Assembly (NCBI GenBank): GCA_013368315.1 | Contig: JAACJM010000284.1 | Span: forward strand, 40,698-104,697 | From: Tetrapyrgos nigripes | Taxonomy: Eukaryota; Basidiomycota; Agaricomycetes; Agaricales; Campanellaceae | DNA length: 64,000 bases | Direction of reading: 5' to 3' | In this document: piece by piece, positions 54,509 through 64,000 of the stretch | Position numbering within the stretch: position 1 is the stretch's first letter | How the letters are laid out: every line of letters begins with the position of its first letter | Notes under the pieces: generated by a model | The model's input: the letters and a program-made list of their open reading frames with translations, nothing else | Database searches by the model: none | What the model was told of the DNA's origin: nothing | Translations under genes and position numbers: made by a program

Positions 54509-55174
54509 TTGGGGCTGGAGACCATTGGTGATGTTAGTGTTTGCACAATCAAGCTTTTATACTCCAGCAAACCTCGACGACCCTACTTACAACTGGTTGC
54601 TTTCTTCTCCATCATTTGATGTCTTAGAACACTGGAATGCAACAGGAACAAGAATGTAGTCAGCGTTGGTGAGCATCTGCTTGAAATGAAGAGTGTTAGC
54701 TTTATAAGGATGTAGTGCGACAAACCTTTATATGTGTGCCTTTCACAATCTTTGCTGCACAACTTTCAGGTTCAGTGAAATGAATTTGCCAAATTCATGG
54801 AGCCATTAAGGGGGGAATAACACCCTGAGCATGAACCTGAGCCTCGAGGATTTTCTAAAGGTCCTAAGATGGAGAAAGGAGAAAGAAGCAAAAGATCTGA
54901 GAGACAGGTAGCTCTGGAGCGTGTTGGAAGTTATATATTGCTGTGGTTGACATCTTGTACAGGAGTAGCGAAGACGTAGAGCAAGAAAAACGCGGTAGTG
55001 AAAGGTAGGTTGTATGGGTAAAAAAGTAGTGGAAAAGACAACTCGAGCTGGCAACGAGCCAGAGTCAAGCCACGTGGAGTCAGAGCTGTTAGACTGGTTT
55101 GGCTCACTCTGAATGCGGCTCGACTCCACGGCTAGCCAGAGTTGAGTCGGACCATTTACAACACTACTACTGGG

Positions 55175-56478
55175 TCTTGTAACGAATGTGAGTTTGTGTC
55201 TCCAACACGTTGCTCGCCCTTATTTGCTCTACCAGATGATGCTCATTTTCTTTCTGTATCTCTTCTTCTTTGTCTATAGCCCTCTCTTGGATCACCGACT
55301 CTGACTTTGCTGCTACCTCAGCGTCCTTAACACTCTCTGGCTCTGGTTCAGATGACAGGCCCAAATCCAAATATGAAGTGCTCATTAACAGGTACAAGAG
55401 AGGTGTTTCACCCAAACACCGGTTGAGGGACAAGTCTTTGTGAGTGGTCCTTTTATTCTTTTATTCTTTTATTTTCCCTCTCTTCTTTTTTTTCTTGCCT
55501 TTGAATCGAGTTTCTTCGTATCACAGAGGCGGTCCGGGGTCTTTCTCTTTTTTTTCGATTTTTTTTTGTCTAAGCGCGTTTCTGGGTCTTTCTGTTTGGT
55601 GGTTTCTGTTCCGTTCTTTCCTTTCTTTCTTTTTGGCGTTGTTGATTGGCGCTTAGTTTTGTCTCTATACTCTCCATACTCAGCACCATGACTGACCGCC
55701 TGACTACAGACCCCTCTTATGCAAACTATCAATGTTCCAGCTATACCACTGTGTTCTCAATCTTCTCGAGCCAGAGCCTTTGGATGAGGTCAATAACCAT
55801 GAGAATAGAGCTAGCCTCAGTCTCAGCCTCATGCGAGCATGCATAGCTCTTGATGTTGACGTTGGCGTCAATACTGGACTCAGGCAAGATGATGGAATTT
55901 TTGGAGCCATAGGAGCCAGAAGCTCAGGGGAAATAGATGGAGACGGACATCCAGAGGCAACTGCAGAACCACTGACGCAGGCTAGCGTACAGGCAGACTC
56001 AAACCCAGACCCAGACGCAAACGAAACTGCTACACATAAAACGCATACAAGTACGCATACCACAACCATGCACACAAAGCTTGCATCGTATCAGCTTCAG
56101 GAGCAGGTTGATCTGACGAGGACATTGACAAGGTCAAAGACCATGGCGAAGACGTACTTTGAGACTAAACACCCTCAAATTTCTATATACCCACCCCCAT
56201 CTCTGTCTTTGTCCTTGTCCTTGTCTTCACCGTCACTTTCACCGTCACCATCACCGTCACCTTTACAGTCCTCCTCTCATTCCTCCTCACCTCATTCCCC
56301 TCACCATCACCTTCCCCTTTCCTCTTCCTCCTCCCACCCAGAGCCAGAGTCCATATTAATCCCGAATGCGCATACAATATACCCCTCCTCCTCATCCATA
56401 GCAGAATAACAACACATTAAATCTCTCGTCGTGGGCCCTCAAGGTCTGTTTAGAGGGTGGATCAAGAGTGGAGAGTGA
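55175..56478 (+). pseudogene. TAD1: TAD1 3' part after the hAT insertion
   Basis: The interrupted exon resumes (SCNE) to 55187. An intron runs to 55279; exon 55280-55439 has SLSWITDSDFAATS and YEVLINRYKRGVSPKHRL, the conserved substrate-side block of TAD1. The next exon starts at 55710 with LPLLCKLSMFQLYHCVLNLL. A long low-complexity Ser/Pro/His region follows, and an in-frame TAA at 56407-56409. Nineteen codons later the family-like C-terminus GLFRGWIKSGE ends at TGA 56476-56478. An unrecognised intron could remove the TAA; otherwise it is a nonsense codon. Confidence 0.8.
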
Positions 56479-58566
56479 TGGGAGGGGTTTTATGCAAATT
56501 TTTCTGGCAGTGATCAGTGACTACCCACCTTCTAGTATCTGTAACCTAGAAGACTACTCCAAAGCATCTTTCCAAACAACACGAACACGCCTTGTAGGCA
56601 TACACCCACTCATTCGTTTATCCAGGACATTCTACTTCGATGCTTTGGTTCCGCCTTTGATGATCTACATAGGAGTGGTAGATCACAGATTATGATTAGT
56701 GGTGAAGCGAAGGGCGATAGATCAAAAGGTGTGGCATATATCTAGTATGTCTGTATAGCCTATGAACTGGTGCTGAACATTGGGGGTTAGGAGGGAAGAG
56801 AGCAAAGCCACCGAAATTTGACTCGAAGAGAAGGTCACAGAGATGGATGGGACTATTGGTGGAAGGATCTGTTTCTTCTTTGAGAGTTAGGGGCTATGAC
56901 AGTGGATCAATTGGATCGGCATCATGATCAGTAGTAGGGGAGGAGGCAAGAACGAGACCCTAAAATCTATGTAATTATTGGAACATACAGGTTGTCAATG
57001 AGTCAAATCAAAGTCAAATCAGTCGCCTTGGTCACTACGAATGTCAGTCAGTCATGAGAAGGAGGCTTCAGGGATCATCATGAAGTAGTCAAGTATATGG
57101 GAAGCAAGTTTGTTGTGGGTCCAGGTGGACTAGAAATCATGACTCGTTGGCTATGGTACTACAATGATACTTTACAGGTGAAGAACTCGTGTGCAGCATA
57201 CTCACCCACTGTGATAGTTGTAATCACTCTGCCATTGCCAGAGGGGGAATATTAAGGCTCCAACCAATTAGGATACGATTACTCCAAATCCATAAATAAT
57301 TGAATCCAAATAGTAATTGATTAATAGCTAATTATATTTAGTAATCTAATTGCTTCTACTCTCTACCTCACATTCTGGTCCTGAGCAGCAGATAGACATC
57401 AGGTTCTAGCTATTCTTTTCCTCTTATCTTCAACCTATGTTGGGTACTGGCTTTGCTGTACTATTCCAGTCTTTCAATGAACAACTATGAGTTCTTACTT
57501 GAAGAAAGCCTTTGGTGTGGGCATGCAGAGGAGTAGGTATTGCTCCTCAACACCACACTGTCCAGGTTTGCTAATGCTACACCAGTAGTTACTGGTCCCA
57601 TATTGAGAGGTTACCAGGGAAATTTTTGCTGGTTTTTTTGCTGAGCTTTTGCAGACAGTTACTTGGCAAATGCTGTCGTCAACACTGACAATGACCTCGA
57701 CATTGTGATCAATGCCATCAATGACAGCATGCAGAATTTGAGCGGGATTCCTTCATGCATTAGAACCCTGAGATTTCAGCCAGATTCTGGAGTTAGGATC
57801 CCAAGGTTCAGGTCTCCACTCCTTTTCTGCTCTGCCTCACTGTAACAGTATACATATGAGAACTTGTGCCTTTGGCACAATGACTTGCTATCGCTCACAC
57901 CTGCCTACAGCACGGATTCATAGATTGTACATATATCATTATGAGCACTTGGGAGGGCAATCCCATTTGTATGTGACTTGCTGGGTGACAGGCATTGGAG
58001 CTGACACTGAGAGAATTGCGGATTTGGGAGGGGCGAGATCAGTGGGAATGGTGGAAAGTTCAAGATCCTCAATGAAGGAGGTGAAGCAAGAAATGAGCAT
58101 GGTTTGGTTGGACATGATGAACAATGAGAGGGTCATATACTGATTTAGTAAGGAGAGATGGTGGTGGTCGTTGGGTTCGAGGCCTCAAAAAATTCAACAA
58201 AAACCCTGAAAGGATTTCGATCAAACAGAAATTCTTCCTTTGCCATTATCATAATCACAGAAGTGACATTTTGGGAATCTAGGTGCCCATAAATTTAATC
58301 TTTGATGGGAATGTTTACAGATCCCACTGTTCATATCTGGATCCCACCTTTCATATTTCCTATTTGGGTTATAGTGCCTAACACTGCCAACTCGAAATAC
58401 ACTCACTTGTGGAAAAATTCACCTTAGAAGGGTGGTAATGTCAGAAACTGTTGGCCCAGTCACCCTCAGCTACACTATCAGCATATGCTGGGCTTGCAGA
58501 TTCCTTCATATTTCCATTTTTGTCACTCTTACCAGAAACCCTCAGAGGGTTTTTCGATTATACCTA
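56479..58566. other. Gene-free stretch
   Basis: No supportable gene. A GAGGGGGAATATT purine tract at about 57241 followed by AT-rich sequence resembles a 3' LTR start, but no partner LTR was found. Plus-strand frames at 57663-57845 and 57856-58143 are unrecognised. Confidence 0.3.
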
Positions 58567-58897
58567 TGTGCTTAGATAGTGATAATGGTAATGGTGAGGA
58601 GCTAACAGACAGCAGTAAGTACTGGAAATACAAGGTCTATCAGTAAAAGTGAGAGAACTAGTGAGAAAGAGGATACACACCTGGTCCCAACGACAAAGAG
58701 GTTGAGATGGGGAACCAGGTGTCAGGACAAGGTTTATATATGTAAAGGTAAAGGTATAAAGGAAGCTGTAAAAGAAGCTGTATCAGTGAAATGAAAGATC
58801 TGGTGTGTAGCATGTGGAACAAGAGTCATATGGTGTAAAGGTCTGAGGATACAGAGATAAGAAGAAATAAATAGTACCAAATATAGATGTCATGACA
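58567..58897 (-). repeat. Gypsy-type LTR, reverse orientation
   Basis: Read on the minus strand it starts TGTCATGACATCTATATTTG at 58897 and follows the LTR at 61057-61460, including ACATATATAAACC and TTGTTGGGACCAGGTG. Its 3' end is lost after the CACTATCTAAG block at about 58567. No coding region of the element is attached. Confidence 0.75.
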
Positions 58898-59173
58898 CCC
58901 ACCCTATTCTATTTCTGTTTTATCTGTTATGTTGATTATCCATTCCATTCATTGTTCCACATTTATATTCTTCCATTCTATTCACTGTTTGGGACTCACA
59001 ATCTGAATCTTGGAGGCCTGCACTATACTTGTGCATGGTGAATCTAGTTGGATGACAGTCTCAGGAGTCATGGTTGTCTCATATCCTTCATAGAGATTCT
59101 TGTTCTACAATCACCATCCATTGTTCTCTGTGGTCTAGATCTTTGCTGTCATCTCAGTTGCTGTATAGGCATG
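58898..59173. other. Spacer
   Basis: No gene or repeat recognised between the reverse LTR and the MITE. Confidence 0.3.
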
Positions 59174-59441
59174 TACTGTATCATTTCAATCAATTCGTCT
59201 GGTCATAGGTCACAGGCCTAAAAATTGATGAAATTTTTGGGCTAGTCACAGGTCACAAAGGCCATTGACGAATTGTCCAGGCAGTGACACCTGGATTTAT
59301 GCCCAAAAAAGGAAATTTCTCATCACCTTCAGCAGAAAATCTGTGGTGGTCACAGGTCCCACTAGTGATTGACAAAAATTTTATTTCGTTTGTGTAGTCA
59401 CAGTCACACCCCCCTGATGAATTGATTGAAATGGTACAGTA
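59174..59441. mobile_element. Small TIR element with TA ends
   Basis: 268 bp. Left end TACTGTATCATTTCAATCAA; right end, reverse complemented, TACTGTACCATTTCAATCAA, so about 25 bp of inverted repeat with few mismatches. Internally, GGTCACAGG-type words repeat on both arms. The TA at each end could be the target duplication, as in Tc1/mariner-type MITEs. No coding capacity. Confidence 0.65.
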
Positions 59442-61056
59442 GATTGATCTGCTAGCAGCTCAGATCTCTGGTCTTGTAGACTCAGGGTTAGTGGGTGAAT
59501 AGTGGCACTCACTCTCACCAGGGTCACCCCTAGGTTCCAGACTCCTCCTGGGGCATTTTCCCCTCATCAATGAGCCAATTTGGTGCAGAGAGGTTTAGCC
59601 TGCCTTGAGGGTTTGTGACACAGGTATAACAGACTCGTATATTGACAGGATGTCATAGGCGAGTGGAATAACTCCCACTATGATGATTGCAACTGCATAA
59701 ATAATGCCAGACTTGAGGCTGACAATGCTTGGATCAACATTCCATTCCATTTATTAGGTATGTAAAACAAACTCACATAATCGCAACAGCTGAAGAATAT
59801 TTTCTTCTGAGCTTGGTGCCAAGAATGGCTGAGCAGATTTTTGTATTTTCCAAATATTGATGAAATAGAGAAGACCAGATTGCCTGTAGCTTGCCAATGG
59901 AATCATTTCTATGAGTATCATAAGTCCTATGAATGGCAAGTTTAAGAAAAATCATTGACACATACTTATACAACAAGGCTTGACTATCCTCCAATAGGGA
60001 TGGTCCCATTATACCTAGCTTTAAAGGAAAGATGCCAGCAATAAATATACTCTGTGTCAATTGTTGACCTGTAGGGAATACATACCATGATGATTACCAC
60101 CAGGATGTAATCAGCCATAGCAAACAAAAAGAGGAGAACAATACTTCCAGCGTGGAAGTAAAGATTTTGTTATTTCTTTTTGAGAAGAATGTATAAACAG
60201 ACACTAAAAGGCATGCTGAAGATGCCTTGTCAATGAATATTTCAATAAGGCTCTTCCATTTCTGATAAGATTTCTTACCATGAAGTGTAGTTGTGACCTG
60301 GAGGATTCAATAACTCTAGTCAGGATTATGAAGGTTAAAAAGCTATGAATCAAGGGTGCCCAGACCAGGGGTAGGTAGGTAGGGGTAGGTAGGTAGGTCC
60401 ATGGCTGAAGGCCAAAAAATTTTTTGCAACCAGCCGTTGGACCCACTCTTTGGACACTCTCTCAATACAAAAAAAGTGTATTGTACCTACTTATTACTCT
60501 AGCCAAGCTTGCAGGCTGTGCTGTGGTAGTTAGTTACATGGTAAATGTAGTGTACTTATCTCCACTGGCAATGGCCAGATATTGGTTGAATATACTCTTA
60601 GGCAGGTGCAAAAACCAATGTGCACTCCAAGGAAAATGTGGTACATTGCCATAATCTCTGCAAGAATGTGCAGGGTTGTCTACTGTCTGGATTTGGGACA
60701 GCTGCAATGATGGGTACCTCAGAATGTGAAGAAACAGTATGTACTCTGCTGTGGACTGAAGTAAAAATGGAAGCAAAACTCGAGAACTGCACAGCATATT
60801 ACTATATTAGGTAATTACATAATACTAGGTAGGTAGGTCAGCTGCTTGAGGCTGAAAATTTTTTTCTGACCCCTGGTCATTAATTTCTTCTTTCAGACCC
60901 CCTTGCTCACAGTCAAGGAGATAATGATTCCATAACACTCATTGACAATTTCAGTGAGTGTAAGATGGTAGTCAATCTGAGACATTCGAGACAAAATATC
61001 CTCATGGGTGTGAGTGAAGACATACAAGATTAGCCATATTATATACTCTCCGTGTC
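59442..61056. other. Gene-free stretch with a repeat-bounded segment
   Basis: At 60363-60878 a 516-bp segment is bounded by GACCAGGGGT and its reverse complement. It also carries a direct repeat of about 45 bp near each end (AGGTAGGTAGGTC then GGCTGAAG/GAGGCTGAA and a T run). Minus-strand frames at 60446-60204 and 60060-59773 have hydrophobic stretches and could be a decayed membrane-protein gene, but no family was identified. Confidence 0.35.
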
Positions 61057-61460
61057 TGTCATGACATCTATATTTGGTACTATTTATTTCTTCTTATCTC
61101 CATATCCTCGGATCTTTACACCATATGACTCTTGTTCCACATGCTATGCACCGGACCTTTCATTTCTCTGATACAGCTTCCTTTACAGCCTCCCTTACAG
61201 CTTTACTTTTACATATATAAACCCTGTCCTGACACCTGGTTCCCCATCTCGACCTCTTTGTTGTTGGGACCAGGTGTGTATCTCCCTTTTCATTACTTCT
61301 TTCACCTTTACTGATGGGCACTGTAGTTCCAGTACTTACTGCTGTCTGTTAGGTATTTAATACATTCTTCATTGTTGGGACCAGTTCCAGTACTTACTGC
61401 TGTCTGTTAGCTCCTTGCTGTTGCCGTTATCACTATCTAAGCAATTGCCTCTTTGTGACA
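61057..61460 (+). repeat. 5' LTR of a Gypsy element running off the window
   Basis: It starts TGTCATGACATC and ends CTCTTTGTGACA; the ends form an inverted TGTCA/TGACA. It includes TTACATATATAAACC at about 61209 (TATA region). A block GTTGGGACCAG...CTGTCTGTTAG is partly duplicated inside (about 61334-61410). It matches the solo LTR at 16651-22117 and the reverse copy at 58897. Confidence 0.8.
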
Positions 61461-62025
61461 TTATGTCGAGATCCCTTACTGCACTGGCAGCCTCTGTATA
61501 GGTTGTCCTTGCAGGAACTGTTCTCACCATGTCTGGAAGATACGCTGCACCATCCTTGGTCTCTGAGTCCTCTGCATCTGTATCTGCATCCCCGCCTCCA
61601 GCCACATTGCCCTAGCTCTCCCCTGAACCTGACTTTGACTGTTCAAGCTACCTGCATGGCTTTGACATCCATGATTGCACTGACTGCCACTGCCGCCCTC
61701 ACAAGAGTACTGGGACTGTGAAACCCAGCCTTGTCCACATGCCTACAACAACCCACTTCCTAGTCTTGCACTCTTTGCAGACAACTCAGGAGACAGCCAT
61801 ATTGTTATCCCAACCCACCATACCTTTTGTCCCATCTTCACTTCTGCCTCTGTCCCCTCTAGTCCTCCATCTGTGCCAGCATTACCTCTGCCCCCAGCAT
61901 CTCCTATTCCATCTTCAGCCATACCAACAGCCCATCCCAGCCCTACACTTGTACCCACTCCATCTCCTCTTCCTGTGTCACCAGCCCCACTCAGCCCCAT
62001 TGCCTCCACAATCACTGACATCGAC

Positions 62026-62886
62026 ATGTCCTCCACCACCCTTGAAAACCTCCTTCAGGCTCTTGTCAACAACCAAAACCAACTGCAGCAGGCAATCACC
62101 AATTTAGTCAATAGACCTGTCCATGAATCCTCAGACAAAACTCCCAAACCTGCCCTGTTCAAAGGCGAGCCAGCTAAACTTGACTCGTTCCTATCTCTCT
62201 TCATTCTCTGGGCTGGAGAACAGAAATGGCTCAAACTCGATAATGGGAAACTCAACCCATGGAAGTGCATTGCTGAGGCACTCCTTATGATGGAGGGACC
62301 TGCTGCAGAATGGGCTGCAGAGTATGCTCATCACATCAGCAGAGTCCAAGCAGAAGAAGCTGGAGCAGTCTTTCCCTGGGAAGGGAACTGGGACAATTTC
62401 ATCCATGCACTAAAGGTTCAGTTTGGGGTAGCAAATGAGCAACAGCTGGCCAAGAACAAGCTCAAGGCATTGAAGCAGGGAGATAAAACAGTCTTGGAGT
62501 TCTCTCAGATTTTCAAGATGTGGGCAGAGAAGACTGGGTTTTCAGGTCAGGACCTCCAGTACAAGTTCCAGAAGAGCCTTCCTAAGGACCTATTGTTCCC
62601 ATTGGCAAATGTGACGCTAGGACAGAAGGAGGCCCCTAAAAACATGGACAAGTTGACCAACTGGGCACTTCACATGGAACAGACCCTGGCAGAGTTCCCA
62701 TGGAAGCCTGTCACTGGCCCTATCCCATTCCTCTCCAAATTCTCCTCTGCATGTGACCCTAATGCCATGGATGTTGATGCCTCCTGTACTGAGCATCCCC
62801 AAGGTAATGGACACACTTTCATGGACTACCAGAAGGCGATGCAGAGGTGCTGCTATGGCTGTGGCTCCAGAGATCACCTGAAATGA
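62026..62886 (+). CDS. Gypsy gag (element continues past the window)
   Basis: The chosen ATG gives MSSTTLENLLQALVNNQNQL; the frame is open further upstream through a Pro/Ser-rich stretch, but no ATG lies closer to the LTR in it. The capsid-like domain has FKGEPAKLDSFLSLFILWAG, PAAEWAAEYA, then VLEFSQIFKMWAEKTGF. The first part of a zinc knuckle CYGCGSRDHLK ends at a TGA (62884-62886). Beyond the TGA the same frame gives a second knuckle, CNYCERMGHCSSVC, so the TGA is a nonsense change. A MITE cuts the sequence soon after. Confidence 0.8.
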   Translation: MSSTTLENLLQALVNNQNQLQQAITNLVNRPVHESSDKTPKPALFKGEPAKLDSFLSLFILWAGEQKWLKLDNGKLNPWKCIAEALLMMEGPAAEWAAEYAHHISRVQAEEAGAVFPWEGNWDNFIHALKVQFGVANEQQLAKNKLKALKQGDKTVLEFSQIFKMWAEKTGFSGQDLQYKFQKSLPKDLLFPLANVTLGQKEAPKNMDKLTNWALHMEQTLAEFPWKPVTGPIPFLSKFSSACDPNAMDVDASCTEHPQGNGHTFMDYQKAMQRCCYGCGSRDHLK

Positions 62887-63002
62887 GATGGAAATCATGG
62901 ATGTGACAAGTGCAACTACTGTGAGAGGATGGGTCACTGCTCCTCTGTTTGTCAGGACCAATATATGGGTCAGCCCAGAGGAGGAGGCCGAAGCAGACAA
63001 TA

Positions 63003-63479
63003 GCCAGTTTGCGTTCTCGACTGCGTGCAAAAATGGCACGTGCGTTTACGCTAAGGCGAAAATTTGCGTTGCGCCAAACAACGCGCATAGACCTACCACG
63101 TAGCATCTTGTACCTCTACATACTGCAACATGCCTCGTACTCAATGCCAGACTGCACAGATCCCACAAGAACCTGAGTCGTTTGAGTCTCCAGAACCTGA
63201 TAGTTCACCGTCTAGCCAAGCTGGGAGCTCCGGTGACGCCGAATTGGATCTGGGACTGAGGATGAGAGTTGCTGGAATTGCTATCGTATGTTCTAGGAGG
63301 AGCACTTCCATGGTCATAATGAGTCGTAATATTTCCTGTTTTACGAGATGTACAAGCTAACAAAGATCTTTATTGAGAGGAAAACGAGGTCTACGCGCGT
63401 TGTTTGGCGCAACGCAAATTTTCGCCTTAGGCGTAAACGCACGTGCAATTTTCGCACGTAGTTGAGAACGCAAACTGGC
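63003..63479. mobile_element. MITE with about 92-bp inverted repeats inside the Gypsy gag-pol
   Basis: Left arm 63003-63094 and right arm 63388-63479 are near-identical inverted repeats starting GCCAGTTTGCGTTCTC. TA lies on each side (63001-63002 and 63480-63481). The arms contain GC-rich palindromic words such as GCGTTGCGCC. The middle holds a short frame (MPRTQCQTAQ) of unknown origin. The Gypsy sequence resumes directly after it. Confidence 0.85.
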
Positions 63480-63716
63480 TAATGTGTGGCCACCACCATC
63501 AGTGACTCCTTTAGTCTTTTCCCTGATGATCTGCCCCTGCCTACCTCTACTTTCACCCCCACTGCTACTGTTGCTGCCTCATTGTCCACTGAAATTGCCA
63601 TCTGCACTCACTGCCCTACAACAATCTATCACCGATCAAACTGCCTTACTCTGAAACCTTGCTAACCAACAGGGTTTTTGAAACAGGTGTCTGTTCCTGC
63701 CATGGTGTGAACACCC

Positions 63717-63986
63717 TTGACTACCCACATGCTCTCCTGTTCCTCATACAATTCTATTCCTTCATGTACCATATCCAGTATTCCTGAAATAGAATCTTGT
63801 GCTTCTCACTTCCGTATACGTGTGAAACTCCGAGGAAGACAAAATGAGGCAGTGGTAGTGGCAATGGTTGATAGTGGAGCTACTGGTTTGTTCCTGGGAC
63901 AATCATTTGTAAAGCAACACTGGATCCAAACTTATCCCCTCCACAAACCCCTAGATGTCTACAACATTGATGGGACCCTTAACTGA
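63717..63986 (+). CDS. Gypsy aspartic protease (partial pol, truncated by a stop and by the window)
   Basis: The frame carries VVVAMVDSGATGLFLGQSFV with the catalytic D-S-G-A, followed by IQTYPLHKPLDVYNIDGTLN. This is the retropepsin start of a Gypsy pol. It ends at a TGA at 63984-63986, where related elements continue, so it is either mutated or frameshifted. The RT and integrase would lie beyond the window. Confidence 0.7.
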   Translation: MTTHMLSCSSYNSIPSCTISSIPEIESCASHFRIRVKLRGRQNEAVVVAMVDSGATGLFLGQSFVKQHWIQTYPLHKPLDVYNIDGTLN

Positions 63987-64000
63987 GCAGGACATATATA

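Larger units (their letters stand above)
49277..55166. mobile_element. hAT transposon (5890 bp) inserted in TAD1
   Basis: The ends are TAGTGTTGTAA inverted repeats (11 bp perfect) with subterminal GACTC/GGCTC/AGCTC motifs on both sides. An exact 8-bp duplication, CTACTGGG, flanks it (49269-49276 and 55167-55174). It encodes a BED-finger hAT transposase on the minus strand and carries a uL15 pseudogene on the plus strand near its left end. Confidence 0.95.

Noticed and set aside
56183..56395. Minus-strand Arg/Glu/Lys-rich frame
   Set aside because: Mirror of the low-complexity Ser/Pro region of TAD1; composition artefact.
57230..57400. LTR start after GAGGGGGAATATT
   Set aside because: Resembles a polypurine tract followed by an LTR, but no second LTR or pol remnant was found.
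59773..60446. Minus-strand membrane-protein gene
   Set aside because: Hydrophobic stretches are suggestive, but exons could not be joined and no family motif was visible.
1..64000. CRISPR arrays, bacterial operons, Shine-Dalgarno sites
   Set aside because: The window is fungal nuclear DNA with spliceosomal introns; no regularly spaced repeats were found.

Overview
The window is nuclear DNA of a filamentous basidiomycete, most likely an agaricomycete. The evidence is genes split by many short GT-AG introns of about 50-100 bp, a multi-intron P450, a basidiomycete-style NACHT NTPase, a fungal chitin deacetylase, two intron-containing tRNA-Leu genes, and Copia, Gypsy, DIRS, LINE and hAT transposons typical of this group. 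Most of the 64 kb is transposon sequence. Host genes survive as islands and several of them are broken.

Layout. 1-408: 3' end of an unrecognised acidic-tailed gene. 1228-1490: LTR-like AT-rich stretch. 2062-2418(-): pogo/CENP-B transposase fragment. 3954-4565(+): cytochrome c oxidase subunit VIII (COX8). 4976-7597(-): 5'-truncated LINE, split by a 1144-bp hAT-type non-autonomous element with a perfect 8-bp target duplication and abutting a tRNA-Leu pseudogene. 8985-about 11990(-): second LINE, internally deleted. 12547-14798(+): apparently intact cytochrome P450. 15252-15355(+) and 26302-26405(-): tRNA-Leu(AAG) genes with a 24-nt intron. 16651-22117: a Gypsy-type solo LTR (target duplication CAGGC) split by a complete 5008-bp Copia element (16717-21724). 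24272-24439: small MITE with TTA duplications. 26612-27021(-): deleted acetyl xylan/feruloyl esterase-like (CE1) pseudogene. 27898-29546(+): NACHT NTPase with a nonsense codon. About 31155-36477(+): DIRS-like tyrosine-recombinase retrotransposon. About 37420-37803(+): NACHT relic. 38610-45057(+): nearly complete Gypsy element. 46130-47927(+): decaying chitin deacetylase. 48215-56478(+): tRNA adenosine deaminase TAD1, cut by a 5890-bp hAT transposon (49277-55166) that carries a ribosomal protein uL15 (RPL28) pseudogene with introns. 58567-58897(-) and 61057-61460(+): LTRs of the same Gypsy family as the solo LTR; the second leads into a gag-pol element that leaves the window and is itself hit by a 477-bp MITE.

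Links between parts. The Gypsy element at 38610 has a primer-binding site complementary to the 3' end of the tRNA-Leu(AAG) genes in this window. The two LINE copies keep 3' hairpins whose sequences differ while pairing is kept. The hAT element and the short hAT element share terminal and subterminal motifs, so the long one may belong to the family that mobilised the short one. Recent insertion is suggested by near-identical LTRs (2 differences in 235 bp for Copia, 3 in 183 bp for Gypsy) and by intact target duplications, yet all these elements carry stops or frameshifts.
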